DNA from: Polaromonas sp.
GTDB lineage: Bacteria; Pseudomonadota; Gammaproteobacteria; Burkholderiales; Burkholderiaceae_C
DNA: 46,523 nucleotides
Reading direction: 5' to 3'
NCBI RefSeq assembly: GCF_018780625.1
Contig: NZ_JADMJK010000048.1
Location: 1-46,523 of the forward strand
Shown here: piece by piece, positions 29,751-39,572 of the stretch
Numbering within the stretch: position 1 is the stretch's first letter
Layout of the letters: every line of letters begins with the position of its first letter
The notes under the pieces: model-generated
What the model was told of the DNA's origin: nothing
Seen by the model: only the letters and a program-made list of their open reading frames with translations
The model's database searches: none
Position numbers and translations under genes: made by a program

Positions 29751-32700
29751 TCAGGCGCCCAGCGGCATGAACAGTGCGGCCAGATCACTTTCGGTAAACA
29801 TCGGCTGCTTGCGCGCCACCGAGCCGCTGTACATGCTTTCGGCCAGCGCGGCCTTGCGCTCTTGCAGCGCCAGGATGCGTTCTTCAATCGTGCCTTGCGC
29901 CACCAGCTTGTAGACGAAAACCTGGTTTTTTTGTCCGATCCGGTGGGCACGGTCGGTGGCCTGGTTTTCGGCGGCCGGGTTCCACCAGGGGTCGTAGTGA
30001 ATCACGGTGTCGGCCTGTGGCAGGTTCAGGCCCACGCCGCCGGCTTTCAGGCTGATCAGGAACAGCGGCACCGCGCCCGAGGTAAAGCGCCCGATGATCT
30101 CGTCGCGCTTTTGCGACTGGCCGGTGAGCTTGACCCACGGTAGGCCGCGCGCCTTGAGTTCGTCCTCGATCAGCGACAGCATGCTGGTGAAGCTTGAAAA
30201 CAGCAGCACCCGCCGGCCCTCGGCCAGCATCTCGGGCAGCAACTCCATCAGGTGCTCCAGCTTGGCCGACTGCTTGACTTTTTTGGCCGACGCCAGCGGC
30301 AGCAGGCGCGGGTCGCAGCAGACCTGGCGCAGCTTGAGCAGCGCGTCCAGAATCTGGATCTGCGACTTGGCCAGGCCCTTGCTGGCGAGCGCGTCGCGCA
30401 CCGCTTTTTCCGTGCTCAGGCGTATGGTTTCGTAGAGGTCGGCCTGCTTGCCCGACAGCTCGATGCTGGAGACGCTTTCAATCTTGTCGGGCAACTCGGT
30501 GGCCACCTCGCGCTTGGTGCGGCGCAGCATGAAGGGCGTGATGCGGCGGCGCAACTGGGCCAGCCGTTCGGTGTCGCCCTGCTTTTCGATGGGGTTGCGA
30601 AACAAGTCCTTGAAGCGGGCCTGGCTGCCCAGAAAGCCGGGCATCAGGAAGTGGAACAGGCTCCACAACTCGCCCAGGTGGTTTTCCATGGGCGTGCCGG
30701 ACAGGCACAGGCGATGCCGGGTTTGCAGTTCGCTCACTACCTGCGCGGCATGCGTGCTCGCGTTTTTGATGTTCTGCGCTTCGTCCAGCACCACCAGGTG
30801 CCAGCGCTGCTTCAGCCAGCGCTCGCGGTCGCGCTGCAGCAGTGAATAGGGCACGATCACCAGGTCGTGCGTGGCCATCTGGTCGGCCGATTCGTGGCGC
30901 TCCTTGCCGTGCAGCACCAGCGTGCGCAGCCCGGGCGTGAAACGCTCGGCCTCGCGCCGCCAGTTGCCCATCAGGCTCACGGGGGCCACGATCAGCGCCG
31001 GTCGGGTCAGGCGCCCGGCCTGTTTTTCGACCAGCACATGGGCCAGCGTTTGCAGCGTTTTGCCCAGACCCATGTCGTCGGCCAGGATGCCGCTCAGGCC
31101 GTGCTGGCGCAAAAACTGCAGCCAGTTCAGGCCCTGCTGCTGGTAGGGTCGCAGGCTGGCGGCCAGGCCGGCCGGCACGGGTACTTCGGGCAGCTCGGCG
31201 TGGCCGGTGAGCTGCTGCACCAGATCCCTCAAGCGCTGGGCGCCGTCCCACACCGCGCCTTCGCCCAGGGCGGCGCCGGTGCGCAGCGCGTCCAGCCGCG
31301 ACAGCGTGAGGCTGTCGCCCGAAAAATCATGGGCGCGGTCGCCCACCAGCTCCAGCAGCGCGGCCATCCAGGGCTTGAGCGCGTCGGTGGGCAGGCGGAT
31401 AAAGCCGCCGCCCGGCGCGGGCAAATACACAAAGGGCGGCAGCTGGGGCTGGCCGGTGGCCGGGTCGGGCGCGCTGCCGGCCGCGGCGGCAATCAGCTCG
31501 GGCAGCCAGGGCAGGATGTTGTGGCGCTGGCCGTTGATTTCCATGCCCAGCGACAGGTCGAACCACGGGGAACTGGCCTCGTCGTCACCCTGCGGCTGCA
31601 GCTGCACGTCGAGCTTGTCGGCATGCGTGATCCAGTCGGTCAAGGCCGCATCCAGCGTGAGCTCGAAGCCGGCATTGCGCAGCACTGAAAAGTCGTTGTC
31701 GGCCCAGTGCAGCCAGTCCTGCTGCGAGGTGTCGCCCGGAATGCCGAAGATGCCGCCGTCGGTGGCCATCAACCCCAGGTCCATCAGGCGGGTGATGGCG
31801 TCCAGTTCGGCTTCGCCGTCGCGTTGCAGCAGCACGCGGCCTGTCGGCCCGTCAACCAGCACGGACAGGCCCTGGCCGGCCCACCAGCCGCGATGCCCCT
31901 GGTAGTCAAAGCGCAATTGCGCCTGAATCAGTCCCCGGTAGGGCGCATCCAGGGGAGTGTTGGGTGACAGGTGCACGCAGGCCAGTGGCGTGATGCCCTG
32001 CAGCTTGGCAATACGTTGCAGCATGGGCGGCAGCGGCAAAGGCCCGAGTCGCTGCATCAGCGGGACCTGGTGCTTTTGCAGGGCCGATGGTTTGAGCGGC
32101 GGGGCACTGAGCAGCACCGCCAGCTGGGCATCCGTCAGTCCCTGGGTTTGTACCGGGCCGCACAGGCCGTTGTCGGCGTCCAGGTAGAGCGGCGGGCTGT
32201 TCAGGCACAGGATGGCGCCGGGGCCGAGGCGCGTGCCTGGCACCGCCGGCGCCAGCCTGGCACGCAATGCCCAGCCGGGCTCGGCCGCGTAGGGACTGGG
32301 CACTTCCTGCCAGTGCCAGTCCAGCGCCTGCGGCGGTCCCCACTGCAGGGCGGCGCCGGCGCTTGACTTTCCGTCTTCCAGAAACAGGCGGCCGGTGCTG
32401 GCGGCTTGTTCAAGCGCCACGGGGCTCGCATGGCCGTCGAGCAAGACATTGGCGGTGAAGCCATAGTTCCAGTAGTGGCCACCGCTGTCGGGCATGGAAC
32501 GCAGCAGCTGCAGCACGTAGCGATCAGCGTCACTGGCCTGGTCGTAGACCGCCAGGCCAGGGCGTGGTGGCGTGCGAATGGCCTTGCCTTTGGTCCAGCC
32601 GCCGCTGGCTTTGGCCGAAGACACCACGGCTTCCAGCTTCAGTTGCGGCTTCGGGCCAGTGCTGCCGGTCACGCCAAGCAGGTACACATACTGTGGGGCG

Positions 32701-33227
32701 CGACCCGTCCTGGGCGTGCCGCCGGGCGCAGGCGAGGCGCTGGCCTGGTCCAGCGCCTCGCACCAGCGCATCAGCTGGGCTTCGGCTTCAAGCCGGGCAA
32801 TGTCCTCGGCGCGGGCCTGGGTGGCTTGACGGGCGGCCTCGCGTTGTTCGGGGGTGGGCGGTGTGCGCGCTGCAGCGAAATGCCCATCGCGGCCCATCAC
32901 CAGCAGGCCGTGGTAGGCGGCCTTGATCATCAATGCCACACCGTGTTTGCACTGGCGTCCCACCGGGCAGCTGCAACGGCTGTCCCAGTAGTCGACCGCG
33001 CCGTCGGGCATCAGCGCCATGTCGATGGTAAGCAGGTAGGGCTGGCGCTGGCTGCCCTGCACTTCGCCCTGCAGCAGCCAGCCTTCGCCTTGGGGGTCTA
33101 TCTGCAGATCCAGCACTTTCTGGCCGCGGTAAAGCATCAGGCCGCGCGCCCAGGCGCCTGCGTCGGCCAGGGGTTCGATCGAATGGGGGTTGAACCACGG
33201 GCCGGGGTTCAGCGGAGAGTTTTGCAT
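29751..33227 (-). CDS. SNF2-family DEAD/DEAH-like helicase with SWIM zinc finger
   Basis: Swi2/Snf2-type DNA translocase of 1158 residues. An N-terminal SWIM zinc finger is clear (Cys85, Cys87, Cys93, His95 in CSCPVGRQCKHG). After a long middle region the ATPase core follows: GILADDMGLGKTLQTLA (Walker A, about residue 715), VVLDEAQNIKN (DEAQ box, about 815), LCLSGTPMENHLGELWSLF, and the second RecA lobe with SLKAGGVGLNLPQADTVIHYDPWWNPA and the TDRAHRIGQ motif VI. Likely helps remodel protein-DNA complexes during transcription or repair. It is convergent with the LysR gene; the two stops are 16 bases apart around a GGCGCC-GTTCA-GGCGCC hairpin. Confidence 0.95.
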   Translation of the reverse strand: MQNSPLNPGPWFNPHSIEPLADAGAWARGLMLYRGQKVLDLQIDPQGEGWLLQGEVQGSQRQPYLLTIDMALMPDGAVDYWDSRCSCPVGRQCKHGVALMIKAAYHGLLVMGRDGHFAAARTPPTPEQREAARQATQARAEDIARLEAEAQLMRWCEALDQASASPAPGGTPRTGRAPQYVYLLGVTGSTGPKPQLKLEAVVSSAKASGGWTKGKAIRTPPRPGLAVYDQASDADRYVLQLLRSMPDSGGHYWNYGFTANVLLDGHASPVALEQAASTGRLFLEDGKSSAGAALQWGPPQALDWHWQEVPSPYAAEPGWALRARLAPAVPGTRLGPGAILCLNSPPLYLDADNGLCGPVQTQGLTDAQLAVLLSAPPLKPSALQKHQVPLMQRLGPLPLPPMLQRIAKLQGITPLACVHLSPNTPLDAPYRGLIQAQLRFDYQGHRGWWAGQGLSVLVDGPTGRVLLQRDGEAELDAITRLMDLGLMATDGGIFGIPGDTSQQDWLHWADNDFSVLRNAGFELTLDAALTDWITHADKLDVQLQPQGDDEASSPWFDLSLGMEINGQRHNILPWLPELIAAAAGSAPDPATGQPQLPPFVYLPAPGGGFIRLPTDALKPWMAALLELVGDRAHDFSGDSLTLSRLDALRTGAALGEGAVWDGAQRLRDLVQQLTGHAELPEVPVPAGLAASLRPYQQQGLNWLQFLRQHGLSGILADDMGLGKTLQTLAHVLVEKQAGRLTRPALIVAPVSLMGNWRREAERFTPGLRTLVLHGKERHESADQMATHDLVIVPYSLLQRDRERWLKQRWHLVVLDEAQNIKNASTHAAQVVSELQTRHRLCLSGTPMENHLGELWSLFHFLMPGFLGSQARFKDLFRNPIEKQGDTERLAQLRRRITPFMLRRTKREVATELPDKIESVSSIELSGKQADLYETIRLSTEKAVRDALASKGLAKSQIQILDALLKLRQVCCDPRLLPLASAKKVKQSAKLEHLMELLPEMLAEGRRVLLFSSFTSMLSLIEDELKARGLPWVKLTGQSQKRDEIIGRFTSGAVPLFLISLKAGGVGLNLPQADTVIHYDPWWNPAAENQATDRAHRIGQKNQVFVYKLVAQGTIEERILALQERKAALAESMYSGSVARKQPMFTESDLAALFMPLGA

Positions 33228-33241
33228 GTAATAGGGTTCAA

Positions 33242-33271
33242 GCCCATGCTTGATGGGCCTGAGTAGCTATT
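33242..33271. repeat. Hairpin with TAGCTA-type repeat between lipA and the helicase gene
   Basis: GCCCAT (33242-33247), GCTTG, ATGGGC (33253-33258), followed by AGTAGCTATT (33262-33271). It fills most of the 61-bp gap, has no T tract, and shares the TAGCTATT core with the repeat at 6108-6132. It may be a lineage repeat remnant or a weak terminator. Confidence 0.45.
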
Positions 33272-33288
33272 GAAAGTGTAGTGAAGGC

Positions 33289-34305
33289 TCAGGCGCCCGA
33301 GCCTGCTGCCAGCACATGCCCGGCCTGCTGGTCGGCATGGTAGCTGGAGCGCACCATGGCGCCCACGGCAGCGTGGCTGAAGCCCATCTCGTAGGCCCTG
33401 GCTTCAAACATCTTGAAGGTGTCCGGGTGCACATAGCGGCGCACCGGCAGGTGGCTGGTGGACGGCGCCAGGTACTGGCCAATCGTCAGCATGTTGATGC
33501 CGTGGTCGCGCATGTCCTGCATGACCTGCAAAATTTCCTCGTCGGTCTCGCCCAGGCCGACCATGATGCCGCTCTTGGTCGGCACGTTGGGGTGCAGCGC
33601 CTTGAATTTTTTCAGCAGGTTCAGCGAGAACTGGTAGTCGCTGCCGGGGCGCGCTTCCTTGTACAGGCGCGGCGCGGTTTCCAGGTTGTGGTTCATCACG
33701 TCGGGCGGCGCGGCTTTCAAAATCTCCAGCGCGCGGTCGTCGCGGCCGCGGAAGTCGGGCACCAGCACCTCGATTTGCGTGGTGGGCGAGAGTTCGCGGA
33801 TGCGGGCGATGCAGTCGACAAAATGCTGGGCACCACCGTCACGCAGGTCGTCGCGGTCGACGCTGGTGATCACCACGTACTTGAGCCTGAGCGCGGCAAT
33901 GGTCCTGGCCAGGTTCTCGGGCTCGTGTACGTCCAGCGGGTCAGGGCGGCCATGGCCCACGTCGCAAAACGGGCAGCGCCGCGTGCATTTGTCGCCCATG
34001 ATCATGAAGGTCGCCGTTCCTTTGCCGAAGCATTCGCCAATGTTGGGGCAGCTGGCTTCCTCGCAGACCGTGACCAGCTTGTTCTGGCGCAGGATGTCCT
34101 TGATCTCGTAAAAGCGCGTGCTCGGGCTGCCCGCCTTGACGCGAATCCAGTCCGGCTTTTTGAGCACTTCGCCGCGTTCGACCTTGACCGGAATGCGCGA
34201 CAGCTTGGCGGCGGCCTTCTGCTTGGCCAGCGGGTTGTAGTCCTCCACACTTTGAACTTCACGGACAACAGGATTGGCGGTAGGGGTGGCTTCTGGAGTG
34301 GTCAT
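33289..34305 (-). CDS. lipA: Lipoyl synthase
   Basis: Radical-SAM enzyme that inserts two sulphurs into protein-bound octanoyl groups to make lipoyl cofactors. The 338-residue product has the auxiliary cluster motif [12 protein letters not shown] (Cys81, Cys86, Cys92) and the radical-SAM motif [13 protein letters not shown] (Cys107, Cys111, Cys114), plus [15 protein letters not shown] and the C-terminal RSSYHAD serine. Length is normal for the family. The ATG at 34305 ([14 protein letters not shown]) was chosen although the frame is open far upstream, where it only shadows lipB. No Shine-Dalgarno is visible; the leader is CA-rich. It lies downstream of lipB. Confidence 0.97.
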   Translation of the reverse strand: MTTPEATPTANPVVREVQSVEDYNPLAKQKAAAKLSRIPVKVERGEVLKKPDWIRVKAGSPSTRFYEIKDILRQNKLVTVCEEASCPNIGECFGKGTATFMIMGDKCTRRCPFCDVGHGRPDPLDVHEPENLARTIAALRLKYVVITSVDRDDLRDGGAQHFVDCIARIRELSPTTQIEVLVPDFRGRDDRALEILKAAPPDVMNHNLETAPRLYKEARPGSDYQFSLNLLKKFKALHPNVPTKSGIMVGLGETDEEILQVMQDMRDHGINMLTIGQYLAPSTSHLPVRRYVHPDTFKMFEARAYEMGFSHAAVGAMVRSSYHADQQAGHVLAAGSGA

Positions 34306-34346
34306 GGTGTGTGGGGTGTGCTTGGTGTCTTGTCGGGGGTAGGCGT

Positions 34347-35030
34347 TCAGGGGGCCAGGTGGGTCACGAGCTTTTGGCTCAGTACGCCCGCCGCCTCCTG
34401 CCAGCTGGCCGAAACCCCGATTGTAGAAAGGTCTGTGGTTTGCAGTCCGGCATAGCCGCAGGGGTTGATGCGCGAGAAGGGTTCCAGGTCCATCGCCACG
34501 TTGAGCGCGACGCCATGGTAGGTGCAGTGGCGGCTGACCTTGATGCCCAGCGCGGCGATTTTGCCCAGGCCGCGAAACGGGTCGGACGGCGCCACGGGGC
34601 CGGTCAACGCAGCGTGTGAAAACGGATCGTCCAGCCGCACGTAAATGCCGGGCGCGCCCGCCACGCGGTGGCCCGTCACGCCAAAATGCGCCAGCGTGCG
34701 GATCACGGATTCCTCGATACGGTAGACATATTCCTTGATGAAATAGCCAGCCCGCTTGAGGTCGATCAGCGGGTAGGCCACCACCTGGCCGGGGCCATGA
34801 AACGTCACCTGGCCGCCCCGGTTGGTTTGCACCACCGGAATGTCGTCCGGGTTCAGGATGTGGTCGATTTTCCCGGCCAGCCCTTGGGTGTAGACCGCAT
34901 GGTGCTCGCAAATCCATAGCGAATCGGGCGTGGTTTCGTCGCGCGCAGCGGTGAAGTCCTGCATCGCCTGGTAGGTCGGCAGGTAGTCGACCTGGCCGAG
35001 TTGGTGCACATGGGTCTGCATGAACAGCAT
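34347..35030 (-). CDS. lipB: Octanoyl-[acyl-carrier-protein]:protein N-octanoyltransferase
   Basis: Transfers octanoyl groups from acyl carrier protein to lipoate-dependent enzymes, supplying the substrate of LipA. The 227-residue product has [12 protein letters not shown] (71-82), the catalytic lysine Lys157 in [12 protein letters not shown] and the catalytic cysteine Cys191 in INPCGY; the 34-residue gap between them equals that of E. coli LipB. The start may be Met1 (35030) or Met4 (35021). It sits 13 bases downstream of the DUF493 gene and 41 bases upstream of lipA. Confidence 0.96.
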   Translation of the reverse strand: MLFMQTHVHQLGQVDYLPTYQAMQDFTAARDETTPDSLWICEHHAVYTQGLAGKIDHILNPDDIPVVQTNRGGQVTFHGPGQVVAYPLIDLKRAGYFIKEYVYRIEESVIRTLAHFGVTGHRVAGAPGIYVRLDDPFSHAALTGPVAPSDPFRGLGKIAALGIKVSRHCTYHGVALNVAMDLEPFSRINPCGYAGLQTTDLSTIGVSASWQEAAGVLSQKLVTHLAP

Positions 35031-35043
35031 CTGGCTCAGCGTC

Positions 35044-35352
35044 TCACAGCACCACTTTGACCATCGGGTGCGTGGACAGCGTGCGGTAGAGTTCGTCGAG
35101 CTGCTCGCGACTGGTGGCGGTGACGGTGATGGTCACGCCCAGGTACTTGCCGCCCTTGCTTTCGCGCAGTTCGATGGTGGCGGCGTCAAAGGCCGGGTCA
35201 AACTGATGGGCGATGACGGTGATCGCGTGGACATAGCCTTCGGCCTTGAGGCCCATGACCTTGATGGGGAACTGCGACGGGTACTCAATCAGCGACTCTG
35301 GCTGTGCTGGGGCGGGCTTCGTTTTGGGGGTGTTTTCAGAGGAGGACGTCAT
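35044..35352 (-). CDS. DUF493 (YbeD-like) family protein
   Basis: Small cytoplasmic protein of 102 residues with a ferredoxin-like fold seen in E. coli YbeD, whose gene is also next to lipB. Family marks are [20 protein letters not shown] and [20 protein letters not shown], followed by a C-terminal [10 protein letters not shown] strand. A 20-residue N-terminal region ([17 protein letters not shown]) is disordered. The role is unknown, but linkage to lipoate genes is conserved. Confidence 0.93.
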   Translation of the reverse strand: MTSSSENTPKTKPAPAQPESLIEYPSQFPIKVMGLKAEGYVHAITVIAHQFDPAFDAATIELRESKGGKYLGVTITVTATSREQLDELYRTLSTHPMVKVVL

Positions 35353-35404
35353 GGTGAGAGTTCCTGGTTGAGATGCGGGGAGGGCGTTGGCGGGCGTGTG
35401 GGGC

Positions 35405-35935
35405 CTAGCGGTTGCGGCGTTTGAGCCAGATGCGCACGCGCCAGGCGAGTTTGGCGATGACGTAGCCGGCGGCCGCGCCGCCCACCGCGAAAATGCCCAT
35501 GCCCAAAATAGTAGGGGCCCCCACCGACCCCAGCCAGGCGAGAACGCCAGCGCCTTCGGCCAGGGGTGCTGGCGGCGGCGCCACCATCACCAGACTGCCG
35601 ACCCGGTAGGCCAGCCAAAGCCAGAAACCGATCGTGAACGGGTTGGTGATCAATGTCAGGCCTGCGGCCACGGCGATGTTGCCGCGCCACCAGACACAAA
35701 AAACGACCGCTGCCAGAATCTGCGCCACTGGCAGCGCGAAAGCCCAGAAAATGCCGATCGCCACGCCGCGCGCCACCGCTTCATGCTGCAGGCGCCACAA
35801 CTGCGGGTCCAGCAGCCGGTGGGCGACCGGCTTGAGCCAGGGATGGGCCGCAAGCACTTCGCGCGTGGGCAGCGACGCTCTCAGGCGATCTTCCCAATGC
35901 GAACTCTTTCGTGCTGCCTTTTTAGAGGTGCTCAT
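35405..35935 (-). CDS. DUF2062-domain membrane protein
   Basis: Inner membrane protein of 176 residues of the DUF2062 group: an N-terminal soluble part (about 1-55, ending RLLDPQLWRLQHEAVA), then GVAIGIFWAFALPVAQILAAVVF, WWRGNIAVAAGLTLITNPFT and a last helix near ILGMGIFAVGGAAAGYVIAKLA. The NPFT motif is the family mark. The function is not known; some relatives are linked to cell-envelope or glycosyltransferase genes. It is on the same strand as, and 52 bases upstream of, DUF493-lipB-lipA. Confidence 0.85.
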   Translation of the reverse strand: MSTSKKAARKSSHWEDRLRASLPTREVLAAHPWLKPVAHRLLDPQLWRLQHEAVARGVAIGIFWAFALPVAQILAAVVFCVWWRGNIAVAAGLTLITNPFTIGFWLWLAYRVGSLVMVAPPPAPLAEGAGVLAWLGSVGAPTILGMGIFAVGGAAAGYVIAKLAWRVRIWLKRRNR

Positions 35936-35999
35936 GACCGGCGTCTCGCTGATAGGAAATGGGCGGTGCCATGGGTCATCGCAGTGAACGGGTCACGCG

Positions 36000-36446
36000 T
36001 CAGGCCAGAAAAATGACCGCGCCAATAGCCAGTGCGCCCAGTACCAGGTTGAGAAGCGCCAAAAATACGATTTGCCCGGCGCGGCGGCCGCCTTCCGGCC
36101 AGTTTGACGCGCTCACCGCCTGCTTGAGGCGGCGGAATGGACCAAAATAAAGATGGCCGAACAGCGCAAACATCAACAGGCCAATGCCCAGCATCAGGTG
36201 CCAGCCAATAGGCGCGCCCTTCATTCCAACGCTCAGCAGCATGGGCAAGCCGGTCAGCAGCAGCAGCCCGATGCTCAGCCACACCAGCGCGAAAAACCGG
36301 CTCAGCACTTGCGCCATCAGCGGCAGGCGCTGCGGCGGCGGCAATAGCGCTGCCACGGCAGGGCGCAAGGCAACCAACACAAAACTGACACCGCCCAGCC
36401 AGACAATTGCAGCGAGCAGGTGCAGGAAATTCATCAGAGCGTACAT
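36000..36446 (-). CDS. CopD-like four-helix membrane protein
   Basis: Inner membrane protein of 148 residues with four hydrophobic helices (about 3-28, 48-72, 81-101, 125-147) and the opening MNFLHLLAAIVWLGGVSFVL, typical of CopD / DUF2269-like proteins sometimes linked to copper or haem. His9 and His97 could be ligands. The start may be Met1 (36446) or Met5 (36434). It stands alone, 64 bases upstream of the DUF2062 gene on the same strand. Confidence 0.8.
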   Translation of the reverse strand: MYALMNFLHLLAAIVWLGGVSFVLVALRPAVAALLPPPQRLPLMAQVLSRFFALVWLSIGLLLLTGLPMLLSVGMKGAPIGWHLMLGIGLLMFALFGHLYFGPFRRLKQAVSASNWPEGGRRAGQIVFLALLNLVLGALAIGAVIFLA

Positions 36447-36664
36447 GAGCGGGTCTTTCGTCGAAGGGGGTTATGGCGAGGTGGCCGCATCAGCACGAGG
36501 CGGTGTGACGGGTGTCGCGGCGTGCGGAAAGGCATTTTTTCGGTGCGGCATACTTCGCACGGCACGATTGTGGCTTACTCGCCGGGCGCACCCGCACGGG
36601 GACTTCAATCACCAGAAATAAAAATGGCGCGCGCAGGGACTATCCAAGCACGGGGGTTTCTACG

Positions 36665-36670
36665 TATAAT
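36665..36670 (+). promoter_or_regulatory. -10 element of the atp operon
   Basis: TATAAT is a perfect -10 hexamer 44 bases before the atpI start. No good -35 lies 16-18 bases upstream (ATCCAA at 17), so an activator or a different upstream contact may be needed. The rest of the 267-bp gap from 36447 shows nothing recognisable. Confidence 0.6.
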
Positions 36671-36713
36671 CAAAGGCTTTGCTAATAAGCGCCTCGTAAC
36701 CTTGGTGTAATTT

Positions 36714-37244
36714 GTGACTGTCAAAATAACAAATTCGCTCATCACACCTGACGCTCAGGATGCTGCTGTCCACTGGACAGAAGTTGTAGATGAGGCTGTA
36801 GAGGAAGGGTTCAAGCCCTTGACGCACGAAGAGGCGCAAAAGATTCGCGCGCTGAATCCTGCTGTCTCTGTCTGGATGGTATTGGCGGGGCAGGCCGTCG
36901 TGGGTTTGTTGGTGGCTTTGCTGGCCTGGTTGCTGACGGGGCAGTCCCGGATGGGCTGGTCGGCCGCTTATGGGGCTTTGGCGGTGGTGATTCCCGCCGC
37001 ACTGTTTGCCCGGGGGTTGTCGCGACAGAAGTCGATGGCGCATGGCAATTCTGCGTTGCTGGGATTTTTTGTGTGGGAGTTGGTCAAGATCGCCTTGACG
37101 GTGGCAATGTTGTTTGCCGCGCCAAGGCTGATTGCGGATTTGAGTTGGCTGGCGTTGCTGGCTGGGTTTGTGGTGACGATGAAGGTGTACTGGGTGGCCA
37201 TGTGGCTGCGCTTGGCGCCAGCAAAGTCACTCAAGAATATTTAA
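36714..37244 (+). CDS. atpI: ATP synthase subunit I
   Basis: Small membrane protein that assists assembly of the c-ring and may aid ion uptake. The 176-residue product has a 45-residue soluble N-terminus and four hydrophobic helices (about 52-74, 80-99, 114-133, 138-160). It is longer than E. coli AtpI (126) because of the N-terminal part. The start is GTG at 36714; Met56 (VWMVLAG) would leave a truncated first helix. First gene of the nine-gene ATP synthase operon. Confidence 0.88.
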   Translation: MTVKITNSLITPDAQDAAVHWTEVVDEAVEEGFKPLTHEEAQKIRALNPAVSVWMVLAGQAVVGLLVALLAWLLTGQSRMGWSAAYGALAVVIPAALFARGLSRQKSMAHGNSALLGFFVWELVKIALTVAMLFAAPRLIADLSWLALLAGFVVTMKVYWVAMWLRLAPAKSLKNI

Positions 37245-37266
37245 TGAATTGATGGACTGCTGACCT

Positions 37267-38160
37267 ATGGCTGCTGCTGAAAACGCTGGAACAAACGCCC
37301 CGACGGCCGGGGAGTACATCCGTCATCACTTGCATCATCTGCAAAAAGACTTTTCTTTCCAGAACGTCGAGCAGGTGGGCATTGTTGACTTCAGTCTGTT
37401 CAATCTGGACTCGGTGTTTTATTCCATCTTGTTGGGTGTGATTGGGTCCTTCTTTTTGTGGCGTGCTGCGCGCAAGGCAACTTCCGGTGTGCCGGGCCGC
37501 TTTCAGGCCGCTGTCGAAATTTTGGCTGAGATGGTTGAAAACCAGGCCAAGGGCGTTGTGCACAATGCCAAGAGCCGTAAACTGGTGTCGCCTCTGGCGC
37601 TGTCCGTGTTTGTCTGGATTTTTCTGATGAACGCCATGGATATGCTTCCTGTGGATGCGATTCCCGCGCTGTGGCATGGTGCCGGTCCTGCGCTGGGCTA
37701 CAAGGATTACATGCGCGTTGTGCCAACGGCTGACTTGTCCACCACATTGGGTCTTTCCTTCAGCGTGCTGATTGTTTGCCTGGTGTACAACATCAAGATC
37801 AAGGGCATTGGCGGCTGGGCGCACGAACTCGTGGCAGCACCCTTCGGCGACAAATGGTTTCTGTATCCGATCAATTTTTTGATGCAGATGATTGAATTTA
37901 CCGCCAAGACCGTTTCGCACGGCATGCGGTTGTTCGGCAACATGTTTGCCGGTGAATTGGTTTTCATGCTGATCGCCCTGATGGGCGGCGTATGGGCCTG
38001 GCAGTTCAACCCCCTCACGGGTGGTTTCTGGCTAGGATTCGGGCATGTTGTCGCCGGAACCGTGTGGAGTATTTTCCACATCCTGGTGATCACGCTGCAA
38101 GCCTTCATCTTCATGATGTTGACGTTGATCTACGTGGGGCAGGCCCACGATTCACACTAA
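37267..38160 (+). CDS. atpB: ATP synthase F0 subunit a
   Basis: Forms the proton half-channels next to the c-ring. The 297-residue product has helix stretches characteristic of subunit a and the key arginine in VSHGMRLFGNMFAGE, with GHVVAGTVWSIFHILVITLQ near the C-terminus carrying the second conserved half-channel residues. Length is within the proteobacterial range. It begins 22 bases after atpI; no strong ribosome binding site is visible. Confidence 0.97.
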   Translation: MAAAENAGTNAPTAGEYIRHHLHHLQKDFSFQNVEQVGIVDFSLFNLDSVFYSILLGVIGSFFLWRAARKATSGVPGRFQAAVEILAEMVENQAKGVVHNAKSRKLVSPLALSVFVWIFLMNAMDMLPVDAIPALWHGAGPALGYKDYMRVVPTADLSTTLGLSFSVLIVCLVYNIKIKGIGGWAHELVAAPFGDKWFLYPINFLMQMIEFTAKTVSHGMRLFGNMFAGELVFMLIALMGGVWAWQFNPLTGGFWLGFGHVVAGTVWSIFHILVITLQAFIFMMLTLIYVGQAHDSH

Positions 38161-38198
38161 TCTTTCTTTTTTCTTCGCTTCTCTTCTCACTTTTAAGG
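38161..38198 (+). promoter_or_regulatory. Polypyrimidine tract and ribosome binding site of atpE
   Basis: Between the atpB stop and AAGG (38195-38198), 38161-38194 is almost purely T and C, with one G (38177) and one A (38189). A U-rich unstructured leader is known to enhance translation of E. coli atpE, which must be made in excess because c is present in about ten copies. A similar role here is inferred. Confidence 0.6.
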
Positions 38199-38202
38199 AT
38201 AA

Positions 38203-38451
<249 letters not shown>

Positions 38452-38490
38452 TTCCCCGGCACCCCTGTCACGTTGGATAAGGAATAAGCC

Positions 38491-38961
38491 GTGAACATTA
38501 ACGCAACCCTGTTCCTGCAGGCTGTCGTTTTTGCGATCCTGGTGTGGTTCACGATGAAGTTCGTGTGGCCCCCGATCACAAAAGCGCTGGACGAACGGGC
38601 ACAGAAAATCGCCGACGGCCTTGCCGCTGCCGACAAAGCCAAGAGCGAACTCGCCACTGCCAACAAGCGTGTCGAGGCCGAACTGTCTTCGTCGCGCAAC
38701 GAGACCGCCGTACGCCTGGCCGACGCCGAGCGTCGTGGTCAGGCCATCGTGGAAGAGGCCAAGGCCAAAGCCACGGAAGAAGCAGGCAAGATCATTGCTG
38801 CAGCGCAGGTCGAAGCAGGTCAACAAACGGTCAAGGCCCGCGAGGCACTGCGTGAGCAGGTCGCTTTGCTGGCTGTCAAGGGCGCCGAGCAGATTCTCCG
38901 CAAGGAAGTCAATGCCGGTGTTCATGCAGACCTGCTGGCCCGTCTGAAAACCGAGCTGTAA
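38491..38961 (+). CDS. atpF: ATP synthase F0 subunit b
   Basis: Peripheral stalk subunit with one N-terminal membrane helix ([20 protein letters not shown]) and a long charged coiled coil. The 156-residue product equals E. coli AtpF in length. The start is GTG at 38491, preceded by AAGGAAT. The C-terminal end ([20 protein letters not shown]) binds subunit delta. Confidence 0.96.
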   Translation: MNINATLFLQAVVFAILVWFTMKFVWPPITKALDERAQKIADGLAAADKAKSELATANKRVEAELSSSRNETAVRLADAERRGQAIVEEAKAKATEEAGKIIAAAQVEAGQQTVKAREALREQVALLAVKGAEQILRKEVNAGVHADLLARLKTEL

Positions 38962-38980
38962 GCGCACGCTAGAGAAAACT

Positions 38981-39511
38981 ATGGCCGAACTTGCAACCAT
39001 TGCCCGCCCTTACGCGGAAGCGCTGTTCAAGGCGCAGGGCTCCGATCTCGCTGCTACCGCTGTCTGGCTCGATGAGCTGGCAGCTGTCGCAGAAGATCCG
39101 CAACTGCTCCAACTCGCCGAGAATCCAAAGGTCGAGACGGCGCAGGTATTCGACGTGATGACCGGCGTGGTGAAAGCCACTTTGCCGGATGCCGCCAAGA
39201 ATTTCTTGCGGCTCCTGATCGAAAACGCGCGCCTGCCTGCACTGCCCGAGATCGCCAACCAGTTTCGTTCCCTCAAGAACGCGGCAAGCGGCTCCAGCGA
39301 TGCAGTTGTTTACAGCGCTTTTGCGCTGGATGCGCAGGCGCTTGCCGATGTCGCCGCTACGCTGGAAAAGCGTTTTGGGCGCAAGCTCAGCGTCAAGGTC
39401 GAGATTGATCCTTCGCTGATAGGCGGGATTCGCGCGGTCGTGGGTGACGAGGTGCTGGACACCTCGGTGAAAGCCCGTTTAGAGCAAATGAAAGTGGCGC
39501 TGATTTCTTGA
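38981..39511 (+). CDS. atpH: ATP synthase F1 subunit delta
   Basis: Links subunit b to the top of the F1 head. The 176-residue product has the family start [16 protein letters not shown], the middle segment [18 protein letters not shown], and the C-terminal signature [19 protein letters not shown]. Length is typical. It follows atpF by 19 bases. Confidence 0.96.
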   Translation: MAELATIARPYAEALFKAQGSDLAATAVWLDELAAVAEDPQLLQLAENPKVETAQVFDVMTGVVKATLPDAAKNFLRLLIENARLPALPEIANQFRSLKNAASGSSDAVVYSAFALDAQALADVAATLEKRFGRKLSVKVEIDPSLIGGIRAVVGDEVLDTSVKARLEQMKVALIS

Positions 39512-39572
39512 GCTGGCGCTCCGGCGCAGTCCCCAGGTTTTTAGCCAACAACATAGAAAGAAGGAAAGAGTC

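Noticed and set aside
34306..34917. Extension of lipA upstream to give a 542-residue protein
   Set aside because: The extra 204 residues are an out-of-frame reading of lipB; the family start at 34305 fits the normal length.
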